Below, piece by piece: positions 40,111 through 47,785 of a DNA stretch of 64,000 nt. Origin of the DNA: Promethearchaeota archaeon (GTDB lineage: Archaea; Asgardarchaeota; Lokiarchaeia; Sigyniarchaeales; SOKP01). Numbering within the stretch: the first letter of the stretch is position 1; every line of letters begins with the position of its first letter. A model generated the notes under the pieces. That model made no database searches. It worked only from the letters and a program-made list of their open reading frames with translations, and was not told the origin of the DNA. The stretch is from positions 28,112 to 92,111 of the forward strand of contig JAFGOA010000014.1 in the NCBI GenBank assembly GCA_016926735.1, read 5' to 3'. A program made the position numbers and the translations under genes.

Positions 40111-41790
40111 ATGAACACAATTAAAGACGTAGAGGAATCAGGAAAATCAGAAAAAGATACACTCCCAAGTAAGCAGTTAGATGCCTTAAAGTATTTAGAA
40201 AAACTCGCTGGTAAAAATCTTTCCATAGTAAGCAAAATAACCTATGAAAAAGGAATAACGATCGAAAAAGGGCAGATAACGGGACTTAATCTTGAATATT
40301 GTGGACTAACATCTGTTCCAGACGTATTGACTGCTTTTCCAAACCTTCAAATTCTTGTCTTAAAGAATAATAAACTTAGTTCCCTTTCTGAGACAATCAG
40401 TCATCTTGGATCTCTTAAAGAGCTATATTTAACTGGAAATCCCTTAGAGAACCTTCCTGAAGTGATTGGAGACCTAAATGAGCTTGGAAAATTATCATTA
40501 ACCCATACTCATCTAGAAACGCTTCCAGAATCGTTTGGAAACCTCAAGAATCTTCAGTGGCTAAATTTAGAAAATAGTAAAATATCCCATCTTCCAGAAT
40601 CGATTGGGCATCTTAAAAATCTTAAGAGACTAATCCTTAATAACAATTATTTAAAAGAGCTTCCAGAATCAATTGGACACCTTAAATCGCTTGAATCTCT
40701 CAATTTGGTATATAATAAATTAATTAAACTACCTAACTCAATTGGAAATCTCTCATCCCTCAGAGAACTTAGCATTTATAGTGAATGCCTCACAAAAGTT
40801 CCTGAATCAATTGGTAATCTTATCTCACTTAATAAACTTAATCTTCATAGCAATATCCTCTCAGACGTTCCAGAATCTATAGGAAATCTTACTTCCCTTA
40901 AAGAACTTAGTATTTATAGTGATAACCTCCCAGAAGTTCCTGAATCAATTGGTAATCTTAACTCACTTAATAAACTTAATATTCATAGTGATAAAATCTC
41001 AGAGCTTCCAGAATCTATAGGCAATCTTCCATCACTTACAGAACTTAGTATTTATTGTGATAACCTCCCAGAAGTTCCTGAATCAATAGGTAATCTCACT
41101 TCCCTCAAAGATTTCTTTTTGAGATCAAGAATAGAAAATCTTCCTGAATCAATTGGGAATCTCACTTCTCTTGAGTCTTTAAACCTTTCTAACAATCGCC
41201 TCTCACAACTTCCAGATACAATAACGAATCTTAAAAAGCTTAAAATCTTAAGAATTGGGAGAAACTTTACGGAATTTCCAAGGATAATACTAAAGCTCAC
41301 CACACTCCAGGAATTATATCTTGGATTTAATAAGTTGGAAACGATTCCCGAATCAATTGAAAAGCTTAAAAATCTTAAAGAACTATCCTTTCATAATAAT
41401 AAGTTAAAAGATATCCCTGAGTCAATAGGGAATCTAACTTTGCTCCAAACCTTATGGTTAAAAGATAACCTGTTAGAAAAGCTTCCTGATTCTATAGGAA
41501 ACCTCAAGGAACTTCGCTTATTATATCTTCACTCTAATAACCTCGGATCACTTCCAGATACAATTCAGAATCTTACAAAACTCGAAAGGGTTTATTTACA
41601 AGAGAATTACGAGATGGAAGAAATTGATCTCTCTCTATTTAAGAATTGTGAAAGGTTGTATCTACTAAATCTGCCATATCCTTATAACATAGAAAAATTC
41701 TATTGGACGGGCTCAAAAATACCTGAAAAACAATCTATTCCTAGAGGTCTCTGGAAATTTTACTCAAAATTAGTTCTAAGAAAAAAATAA
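40111..41790 (+). CDS. Leucine-rich-repeat protein (cytosolic, bacterial/plant-type LRRs)
   Basis: This 559-residue protein has a charged N-terminus (1-70) and then about 19-20 LRRs of 23 residues with the consensus LPESIGNLxxLxxLxLxxN, ending near residue 520 before a basic tail (WKFYSKLVLRKK). There is no signal peptide or membrane segment, so it should be cytosolic. Such LRR solenoids bind proteins; similar ones occur beside Ras-like or Roc GTPases, but no GTPase domain is present here. The middle contains nearly identical 46-residue double repeats (SIYSDNLPEVPESIGNL), a sign of recent expansion. The gene sits between the giant gene's 3' end and a second, decayed copy of that end. Confidence 0.9.
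   Translation: MNTIKDVEESGKSEKDTLPSKQLDALKYLEKLAGKNLSIVSKITYEKGITIEKGQITGLNLEYCGLTSVPDVLTAFPNLQILVLKNNKLSSLSETISHLGSLKELYLTGNPLENLPEVIGDLNELGKLSLTHTHLETLPESFGNLKNLQWLNLENSKISHLPESIGHLKNLKRLILNNNYLKELPESIGHLKSLESLNLVYNKLIKLPNSIGNLSSLRELSIYSECLTKVPESIGNLISLNKLNLHSNILSDVPESIGNLTSLKELSIYSDNLPEVPESIGNLNSLNKLNIHSDKISELPESIGNLPSLTELSIYCDNLPEVPESIGNLTSLKDFFLRSRIENLPESIGNLTSLESLNLSNNRLSQLPDTITNLKKLKILRIGRNFTEFPRIILKLTTLQELYLGFNKLETIPESIEKLKNLKELSFHNNKLKDIPESIGNLTLLQTLWLKDNLLEKLPDSIGNLKELRLLYLHSNNLGSLPDTIQNLTKLERVYLQENYEMEEIDLSLFKNCERLYLLNLPYPYNIEKFYWTGSKIPEKQSIPRGLWKFYSKLVLRKK
40740..41100 (+). repeat. 138-bp higher-order tandem repeats within the LRR gene
   Basis: Two-LRR units recur with high nucleotide similarity, e.g. 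gataacctcccagaagttcc appears near 40920 and 41060, and cttagtatttat occurs in each unit. The 138-bp period (2 x 23 codons) shows recent unit-wise duplication. Confidence 0.8.
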
Positions 41791-41803
41791 CGTTAATTAT
41801 AAA

Positions 41804-41880
41804 TATTTATTTAGCACAGAGTCAAAATCATTAGAGTTTGAATGGATTATATATTTAGAAAAAGTAACCTGGAAGACTTA
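41804..41880 (+). pseudogene. Fossil of the 3' end of a giant-protein gene
   Basis: Read on the plus strand this gives YKYLFSTESKSLEFEWIIYLEKVTWKT-stop in effect (quoted in parts: YLFSTESKSLEFEW, IIYLEKVTWKT). It aligns with the true C-terminus VFSRQQSRDLQIDW, INHLEKVIWKI with one codon gap. Over the last 42 bases the two copies differ at nine positions. The frame is closed upstream by the LRR gene. It is therefore a remnant of a second copy of the giant gene's end, in direct orientation. Confidence 0.85.
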
Positions 41881-41931
41881 ATTAAAAATAGAATTAAAAA
41901 GAAGAGTTTCTACTTTTTTTTTCTTAGTCAA
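41878..41931 (-). pseudogene. Fossil of the rpoH 5' end
   Basis: From TTG at 41929-41931 the minus strand reads MTKKKKVETLLF and then NSIFN-stop. The functional gene begins MTKKKRVDVLLH. Match stops after about 12 codons, where the sequence passes into the fossil giant-gene end. The TTG start and GAGG ribosome-binding motif are preserved, so a short peptide could still be initiated. Confidence 0.85.
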
Positions 41932-41997
41932 GAAAATATCCTCATTTTAAAATTAATTTTAATAAGAATATATTTCTAAAAAGTTTTTTCATTTTAT
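41896..41997. repeat. Direct repeat copy B: rpoH first codons plus upstream region
   Basis: Same orientation as copy A at 847-947. The upstream part is nearly identical (cttagtcaa to aaaagtttttt with few substitutions). Together with the fossil giant-gene end it makes a composite scar about 190 bp long. Confidence 0.9.
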
Positions 41998-42030
41998 ACC
42001 ATAAAAAAAAACCTTGATATTCTTTAGAAT

Positions 42031-42660
42031 TCAGACAAAAGAATATTGAAAAATCCAAAATCCACTCCTTTTACATTTTACTTTAATTTTATTTTTAAAT
42101 TTATCTAATAAATATTTATAGACATGGGGAGCTCCCATTTTTTTCCTAATAACAAATTCAAATAATCCTCCTTTTTTCAAATAGAATGGTAATACATCAA
42201 ATATCTCAAAAAATTCTTTTTTTCCCTTTCTAAGAGGAGGATTCATATAAATTATATCAAATTTTATATCTTTATTTTTTAATGATTCAAAATAATCCCC
42301 TGAAAAAATATGCATGTTATTTTTTAATTCAGGAAGATTTAATTTTACATTCTCTTTTGTACACCATATCGCTCGCTTATTGCTATCAATAAAATATATC
42401 TCACTATCATGAGAATAATATCCTAATACAATTCCTATTGGTCCATATCCACAACCCAAATCTAATAATATACTTTTTTTTTCAGGAATTGTCATGTTTT
42501 CTATAAGGATTTTAGTCCCTAAATCTATCTTTCTAAATGAAAAAATACCTGTTGTAGTTTTAAATAAAAATAAGTGTCGTCTTAAACTTTCAGAAATTGT
42601 AAAGACTTTTAATTGAGAATCTGGATATTTTGAATAGTAATGATGCTCTTCTTTTACCAT
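42031..42660 (-). CDS. Class I SAM-dependent methyltransferase, RsmC-like
   Basis: This 209-residue enzyme should transfer a methyl group from S-adenosylmethionine to a nucleobase. It has motif I LLDLGCGYGPIG (near residue 68), an acidic motif II (YFIDSNKRA) and the catalytic NPPLRKGKKEFFE motif (near residue 138), which points to N-methylation of guanine or adenine in RNA, as in RsmC/RlmG-like enzymes. Length equals that of archaeal single-domain members. It lies 13 bases downstream of the pseudouridine synthase gene on the same strand, so an RNA-modification operon is likely. The precise target is not readable. Confidence 0.85.
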   Translation of the reverse strand: MVKEEHHYYSKYPDSQLKVFTISESLRRHLFLFKTTTGIFSFRKIDLGTKILIENMTIPEKKSILLDLGCGYGPIGIVLGYYSHDSEIYFIDSNKRAIWCTKENVKLNLPELKNNMHIFSGDYFESLKNKDIKFDIIYMNPPLRKGKKEFFEIFDVLPFYLKKGGLFEFVIRKKMGAPHVYKYLLDKFKNKIKVKCKRSGFWIFQYSFV

Positions 42661-42673
42661 TTTTCATACTTAT

Positions 42674-43687
42674 TCATTGTTGTTTTGTAGAATCATCCCA
42701 GCGAGGGTATGTTCCTCTTTTCATAAATACCTTATCATTTTTAACCATTATTCCTTTAGTTGCTTTATATATCGTCACTGCATCCTTTTCTGAAATACCA
42801 AATCCTATTAATTCCTTTTTTAACGTCATTAAAGCAACTTGCATACCTGGTTTTATTCGTGCATCTATATAACAAATCCCCGCTGAGGCAAGAGATGCCC
42901 CATGACATAAAGCATCAACAGCCGAGTCTCGAACAAATATTTTAGGAAGATGTTTGACCATTTTTTCCATAGGAGATATCATTTTCTTTAAATAAATATC
43001 ATCATTCTCTTTTTGGTAAATTGTAAAAGCATCTTTTAAATTTTGAAGAGAAATCAAACTTGTATCTTCTTCAAAAAAACCTACTCTTGTTCGCCTTAAC
43101 TCAACCATATGAGCTCCTGAACATAAAGCTTCCCCAATATCAAAACAATATTTTCGAATATATGTTCCTGCCTCGCATCCCACTCTAAAAAGTATATGAT
43201 TTTCTTTTATTTCTAACAAGTCAATATAATAGATTTCTCTCATCCGAAGTTTTCTTGTAACTGAAGATTTAACAGGAGGACGTTGATATATTTTTCCTGT
43301 AAATAATTTTAATATCTTTTCAATTCTCTTTCTCGTTTCTATTTTATGTAAATACATGACACAAATATATTCCTTTCCAGCGTTTAGTAATGCAGATAAA
43401 ACTCTTGTCGCTTGACCTAATCCAACGGGTAATACACCTGTTACCTTTGGATCAAGTGTTCCTCCATGACCAACACTGTCAATATTTAAAATTTTTTTAA
43501 TCCATGAGACAACTTCATGACTCGTTGGACCACTTACTTTATCAAGATTGATAGTTCCATATTCTAAAAGTTGATTTATACTTCGCTTCTCCGGTTCCAA
43601 TCCAAAATCTTGATTCGTTGTTCCTTGAGATTTAATTAATAATTGTTCTGGTTCATCTGAAGGAAGAATAAATTTTGATTTTTCCAT
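42674..43687 (-). CDS. cbf5: Cbf5-type tRNA/rRNA pseudouridine synthase (H/ACA RNP catalytic subunit)
   Basis: This 337-residue protein converts uridine to pseudouridine. In archaea Cbf5 works with Nop10, Gar1 and L7Ae guided by H/ACA RNAs, and can also act alone on tRNA position 55. The catalytic loop is GHGGTLDPKVTG (Asp near residue 98), followed by VGLGQATR, KEYICVMYLH, the RPPV loop, and CEAGTYIRKYCFDIGE. A C-terminal PUA domain starts near residue 245 (FVRDSAVDALCHGASLASAG). Length and domain order are standard. The methyltransferase gene follows closely. Confidence 0.95.
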   Translation of the reverse strand: MEKSKFILPSDEPEQLLIKSQGTTNQDFGLEPEKRSINQLLEYGTINLDKVSGPTSHEVVSWIKKILNIDSVGHGGTLDPKVTGVLPVGLGQATRVLSALLNAGKEYICVMYLHKIETRKRIEKILKLFTGKIYQRPPVKSSVTRKLRMREIYYIDLLEIKENHILFRVGCEAGTYIRKYCFDIGEALCSGAHMVELRRTRVGFFEEDTSLISLQNLKDAFTIYQKENDDIYLKKMISPMEKMVKHLPKIFVRDSAVDALCHGASLASAGICYIDARIKPGMQVALMTLKKELIGFGISEKDAVTIYKATKGIMVKNDKVFMKRGTYPRWDDSTKQQ

Positions 43688-44001
43688 GATTAATTTAATA
43701 AATATTTTTAATAAATTATTTGAAATGATTATGATTAAAATTGATACATAAAAAATAAATCATGTTTTAAAGAAAAAATTTTTGAAAGAAATGCTTTTTT
43801 CTATTTTTATTATCTCAACTACAAATAATTTTAATAAATCAAAATTATCAGATTGCAATATTGGTAAGGGTAAATTTAATGAAATTTATGAAGAACCTGT
43901 CTTTGAGTATCTTTTTTCAACGTATATGTATATAATCCATTAAGTCAAAAAAAAAACCCGATTCTAATTTAAAATTTTTAAAAAAAGAAAAAAAAAAGAT
44001 T
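43688..44001. other. Intergenic region with a possible 50-codon ORF
   Basis: About 310 AT-rich bases upstream of cbf5 and downstream of the BspA-like gene. An ORF at 43791-43943 on the plus strand reads MLFSIFIISTTNNFNKSKL and ends EYLFSTYMYIIH. It has no clear ribosome-binding site and no recognised relatives. Either a small gene or chance; otherwise nothing is seen. Confidence 0.3.
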
Positions 44002-46005
44002 TTATGGTAGTGCTTGTCCACCATCATCTATAATCCAACTATACGTATTTATAAGAATTTCTCTTGCAGTAGCAGCAGTACCTGCGCTATATTGAGAGGT
44101 TCCTGCATGAAAAAATACATTATGTTGGAGATTTAATTGTGACCATCCAATTAAAAGATTATCATAATTAGGAGTGGATAAAATAGCACCTTGAAACATG
44201 TATAACATACTATATACTCTTGAGACATTCCAACTTCCAATATCTTGGTTAAAGGTAGTAGCATAATAGAACATATACCTCATATCTCTGACATTTGAAA
44301 CATTCCAATTTCCAATATCTTGGTTAAAGGCAGTAGCTCTATAGAATATATACCTCATATCTTCTACATTTGAAACATTCCAATTTCCAATATCTTGGTT
44401 AAAGGCAGTAGCATAATCGAACATATAACTCATATCTCGGGTATTTGAAACATCCCAATTACCAATGTCTTGATTGAAAGAATTTGCTAACCGGAACATA
44501 CAACTCATATCTCTGACATTTGAAACATTCCATTCTCCAATATCTTGATCGAATGAATTAGCATTCCCAAACATATAACTCATATCTCGGGTATTTGAAA
44601 CATCCCAATTACCAATATCTTGGTTAAAGGTAGTAGCATAATAGAACATATAACTCATATCTCTAACATTTGAAACATTCCAACCACCAATATCTTGATC
44701 GAATGAATTAGCATTCCCAAACATATAACTCATATCTCGGGTATTTGAAACATTCCAACCACCAATATCTTGATCGAATGATTTAACATTCGTGAACATA
44801 TAACTCATATCTCTGACATTTGAAACATTCCAACCACCAATATCTTGGTTGAAGGAAGTAACGCTACGGAACATAGACCCCATATCTGCAACATTAAAAA
44901 CATTCCAATCTCCAATATCTTGGTTAAATGAATTAGCTTCACAGAACATATAACTCATATCTCTGACATTTGAAACATTCCAATCTCCAATATCTTGGTT
45001 AAATGAAGTTGCGTAATAGAACATAGACCCCATATCTGCGACATTAGAAACATTCCAATCTCCAATATCTTGGTTAAATGAAGTAGTACTATAGAACATA
45101 TAACTCATATCTCTGACATTTGAAACATTCCAATCTCCAATATCTTGGTTAAATGTAGTCGCGTAATAGAACATACGGCGCATACTTTCAATCTTAGAGA
45201 CATTCCAATTATTTAAATTCCCTTTATTACCAAGATCAGTACAACTACTGAACATATTATTTAGATTTGTTGTTCCAGTTAAGTCCAGACTATCCGTAGC
45301 AGCAAGAATTAAGTTAGAACATCCGTCAAAATAGTAACCAGAATTACCCACTCTTAAATCACCCCATTGTTGAATTTCAAGTAATTTTAAATGATCACCA
45401 TTATCATTAAAACACCACCCTATCAAGCTACCATAAATCTCAATGGTATATTCTCCTTCTGAAACATATGTATGAGTTACTTCTTCTTGATTCCAACTTG
45501 TAATAGTATCATTATTTCCATCACCCCAATCTACAATAAAATCATATGTTCCATCTGATTCCAATGGTAGTCTAATTTGATTACTATTACTCGAACCACT
45601 ACTCGTTAATATAGTATCCCATATAGATATAAAAGGTGAATCAGATTCTATTGCATCAATGATAAATGAAACTGATGCCTTTCCTATATTTCCTGCTGAA
45701 TCATTTGCCCAAGCAGTTATAGTATTTAAACCTTCATTAAAAATAATAGAATATGGTGAGGTATAAGTTATATTTGCACCATCATTCCATTTATACCAGA
45801 TAGTATCGATTGCGATATTATCTGATGCTGAAATCTCTAATAATTGACTAGCGTCATAATAAGTAGTGCTTATTGGATTTTCAATTTGTACCTTTGGGGA
45901 AGTTGTATCCTCATCATTCAATTGTGTTATATAAAAAAACAATCCGATAATTGAACTAAGTATGATAATAAATATTAGACTTAGAAATTTTATATTTTTT
46001 TTCAT
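44002..46005 (-). CDS. BspA-like surface protein with DUF285 repeats
   Basis: This 667-residue protein begins with a positively charged hydrophobic segment (KFLSLIFIIILSSIIGLFF), a signal anchor. An Ig-like region follows (about 35-115: ITYTSPYSIIFNEGLNTI), then a PKD-like part (VDWGDGNNDTITSW near 155). From about residue 250 to 590 there are 13 repeats of 25 residues with core FNQDIGDWNVSNVRDMSYMF, the DUF285 pattern of BspA-like adhesins and mycoplasma lipoproteins. The C-terminus (YSWIIDDGGQA) is the family's usual cap. Probably anchored outside the cell for adhesion. The distribution of DUF285 suggests horizontal spread, but composition matches the neighbours. Confidence 0.9.
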   Translation of the reverse strand: MKKNIKFLSLIFIIILSSIIGLFFYITQLNDEDTTSPKVQIENPISTTYYDASQLLEISASDNIAIDTIWYKWNDGANITYTSPYSIIFNEGLNTITAWANDSAGNIGKASVSFIIDAIESDSPFISIWDTILTSSGSSNSNQIRLPLESDGTYDFIVDWGDGNNDTITSWNQEEVTHTYVSEGEYTIEIYGSLIGWCFNDNGDHLKLLEIQQWGDLRVGNSGYYFDGCSNLILAATDSLDLTGTTNLNNMFSSCTDLGNKGNLNNWNVSKIESMRRMFYYATTFNQDIGDWNVSNVRDMSYMFYSTTSFNQDIGDWNVSNVADMGSMFYYATSFNQDIGDWNVSNVRDMSYMFCEANSFNQDIGDWNVFNVADMGSMFRSVTSFNQDIGGWNVSNVRDMSYMFTNVKSFDQDIGGWNVSNTRDMSYMFGNANSFDQDIGGWNVSNVRDMSYMFYYATTFNQDIGNWDVSNTRDMSYMFGNANSFDQDIGEWNVSNVRDMSCMFRLANSFNQDIGNWDVSNTRDMSYMFDYATAFNQDIGNWNVSNVEDMRYIFYRATAFNQDIGNWNVSNVRDMRYMFYYATTFNQDIGSWNVSRVYSMLYMFQGAILSTPNYDNLLIGWSQLNLQHNVFFHAGTSQYSAGTAATAREILINTYSWIIDDGGQALP

Positions 46006-46304
46006 GATAATTTTTTTTTTTTTAATTTATTCTTAATTTCCAGAATTTGATTCCAATATAAAGGTTTGAGGTGTACTTTTCAAACTATTTTTTTATAGTT
46101 TTGATTCAAATTATTTTATGTAGAATGCTCTTCATTTCTTAATTAATAATATTAGAACATGAAGTGTAGAAATACAATAATTAGAGAATTAACTCATAAA
46201 ATTTTAAGAATATTGTTTATACTGTTTATAAATAAGGTTTAAATTTGAATTGAGTTTAAAATTTAAAAATATTATTAATTTTATATAATATACATATGAA
46301 TTTG
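46006..46304. other. Intergenic region
   Basis: About 300 AT-rich bases between the BspA-like gene start and tRNA-Lys. It should hold the promoter of the surface-protein gene. No other feature is seen. Confidence 0.5.
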
Positions 46305-46378
46305 CGGGCTATGTGGGAATTGAACCCACGACCTTCAGGTTAAAAGCCTGCCGCGCTACCTGCCTGCGCTAATAGCCC
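46305..46378 (-). tRNA. tRNA-Lys (anticodon TTT)
   Basis: On the minus strand an acceptor stem GGGCTAT/ATAGCCC with discriminator G, D stem GCGC/GCGC, anticodon loop CTTTTAA (TTT, lysine), five-base variable loop and T arm GTGGG-TTCAATT-CCCAC. It is 74 nt with no intron and no encoded CCA. Base pair 27-43 is a G-A mismatch; the rest is regular. Confidence 0.95.
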
Positions 46379-46514
46379 AAATAATAAAGATATAAAAAAC
46401 GAAAAAATTATTTTGTGGTCTTATTTCATGAATCCTTTATAATATAAAAATTTTATGTGTTAAGAGAGAAATCTAAAACAAGAATGCCTATTCAATAAAT
46501 ATAGTTATCTCTGA

Positions 46515-47549
46515 TTATTTATTGATAAAATGGTTAAATCCATCGATATTTAAGATGATTCTCTCATTATTTTTTATCAAATGGATCTTTGGATCTGATA
46601 TTACTTTTCCGATCTTGTATAGATTCCCACCTTTTGTTTGGACAGCTTTTTTAGCTTCATTAAAATCTTCAACTTTTATTGTAAAAATATGAATAAATTC
46701 TTCTCCTCCACTAAAAACTAAATCTTCTAGTGATATCATAAATTCCTTCGAATATTGAATTGCTTCACTATCAATTAGGTTATCATTGAATTCAATTTCA
46801 AACCCGAGTTCTGAGTTTGAATGAATAAGTTCTTTCAGAGATTTTCCTAATCCATCTGAAGAGTCAATGCTTGCAGTTGCTAATCGATTTTTAGAAAGAA
46901 TTATCCCTTCCTGACCTAAGTCTTTTGGTTCTAAAATACTTCTAATCGATCGTTGATATTTTTTAAAATTATTAATTGGTCCTTTTTTTTTCAAAAGAAT
47001 ATCAAATCCTACTCCTGTTAATCCAAATTTTCCATTAATAACAACTAAGTCATTTTTATTCAATCCCCTTCTTTTAATTATTTTATTATCCTCTAGTATT
47101 CCAAATACTGAAGGATTAATGATAATTTCTTTTGTTTCATTAATATCTCCTCCAATATATTCAATATTGAGAGCAATACAATAATCGATAATACCAATAA
47201 TCATATCCTCAAAATCCTTATATTTTAAATCTAAGGGTAAGCCCAATGAAATAAATATTCCTAAGGGATTAACTCCTTTTACAATTAAATCACTTACATT
47301 CATTAAGACCGCCTTTCTCCCCATCTGATAAAAAGACATTTCTTTAGGAATATCTGTTGTAGAAACCAACATGTCTGAATTAAAAATAAGTTGGAATTTA
47401 TTATTTTTTGAACTTAATTTTTCCATGAAAGAAAAGAAAAACGCATCGTCTCGTATCATTTCTTTTTTTGTTCTTGCATATATGAGATTTTCTATCATTT
47501 CAATGATTTTATTTTCGCCTAGTTCTTTCATAGTTTTATTAGTCCACAT
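46515..47549 (-). CDS. thiL: Thiamine-monophosphate kinase (ThiL-like)
   Basis: This 344-residue member of the ThiL/PurM/SelD ATP-binding fold should phosphorylate thiamine monophosphate to the diphosphate cofactor. It begins MKELGENKIIEMI after a few residues, with an aspartate pair (IRDDAFFF), a metal- and nucleotide-binding MLVSTTDIPKEM segment, the MNVSDLIVKGVNPLGIFISL helix, GGDINE, GLTGVG, and DSSDGLGKSL near residue 232. FSGGEEF stands where ThiL usually has GGEDYEL. Length fits. A related AIR-synthase-like kinase with other specificity is possible. Confidence 0.8.
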   Translation of the reverse strand: MWTNKTMKELGENKIIEMIENLIYARTKKEMIRDDAFFFSFMEKLSSKNNKFQLIFNSDMLVSTTDIPKEMSFYQMGRKAVLMNVSDLIVKGVNPLGIFISLGLPLDLKYKDFEDMIIGIIDYCIALNIEYIGGDINETKEIIINPSVFGILEDNKIIKRRGLNKNDLVVINGKFGLTGVGFDILLKKKGPINNFKKYQRSIRSILEPKDLGQEGIILSKNRLATASIDSSDGLGKSLKELIHSNSELGFEIEFNDNLIDSEAIQYSKEFMISLEDLVFSGGEEFIHIFTIKVEDFNEAKKAVQTKGGNLYKIGKVISDPKIHLIKNNERIILNIDGFNHFINK

Positions 47550-47685
47550 TGAAATCCTCTTATTATTGATATTTATTATAAAATATTAAATTGTTATTAT
47601 AAATTCAGTTCACTCTTAAAATTGATAATAAAATATAAAAATTTTACATTACCTATTAAAATAAATTGCATTGATTATTATTACT

Positions 47686-47782
47686 GCCTTTGTAACTCAG
47701 TTCGTAGAGTGATTGATTCGTAATCAAAATATATAATTGACGTGATATCAATTTGCCGGGGGTTCAATTCCCCCCAGAGGCT
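47686..47782 (+). tRNA. tRNA-Thr (anticodon CGT) with a 24-nt intron at 37/38
   Basis: Acceptor GCCTTTG/CAGAGGC with discriminator T, D stem ACTC/GAGT, anticodon stem ATTGA/TCAAT, T arm GGGGG-TTCAATT-CCCCC. The loop TTCGTA is interrupted after position 37 by atcaaaatatataattgacgtgat. Intron ACG can pair with the anticodon CGT, and CAA with TTG, giving a bulge-helix-bulge-like splice site. Mature length is 73 nt. The end lies three bases from the stop of the convergent GTPase gene. Confidence 0.9.
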
Positions 47783-47785
47783 TTT

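Noticed and set aside
40111-41790. ROCO-type LRR-GTPase
   Set aside because: No G1-G5 motifs occur in the protein; it is LRR only.
847-41997. Provirus or conjugative element as the identity of the 41-kb block
   Set aside because: No integrase, capsid, terminase, replication or conjugation gene is visible inside; only the bracketing repeats support mobility.
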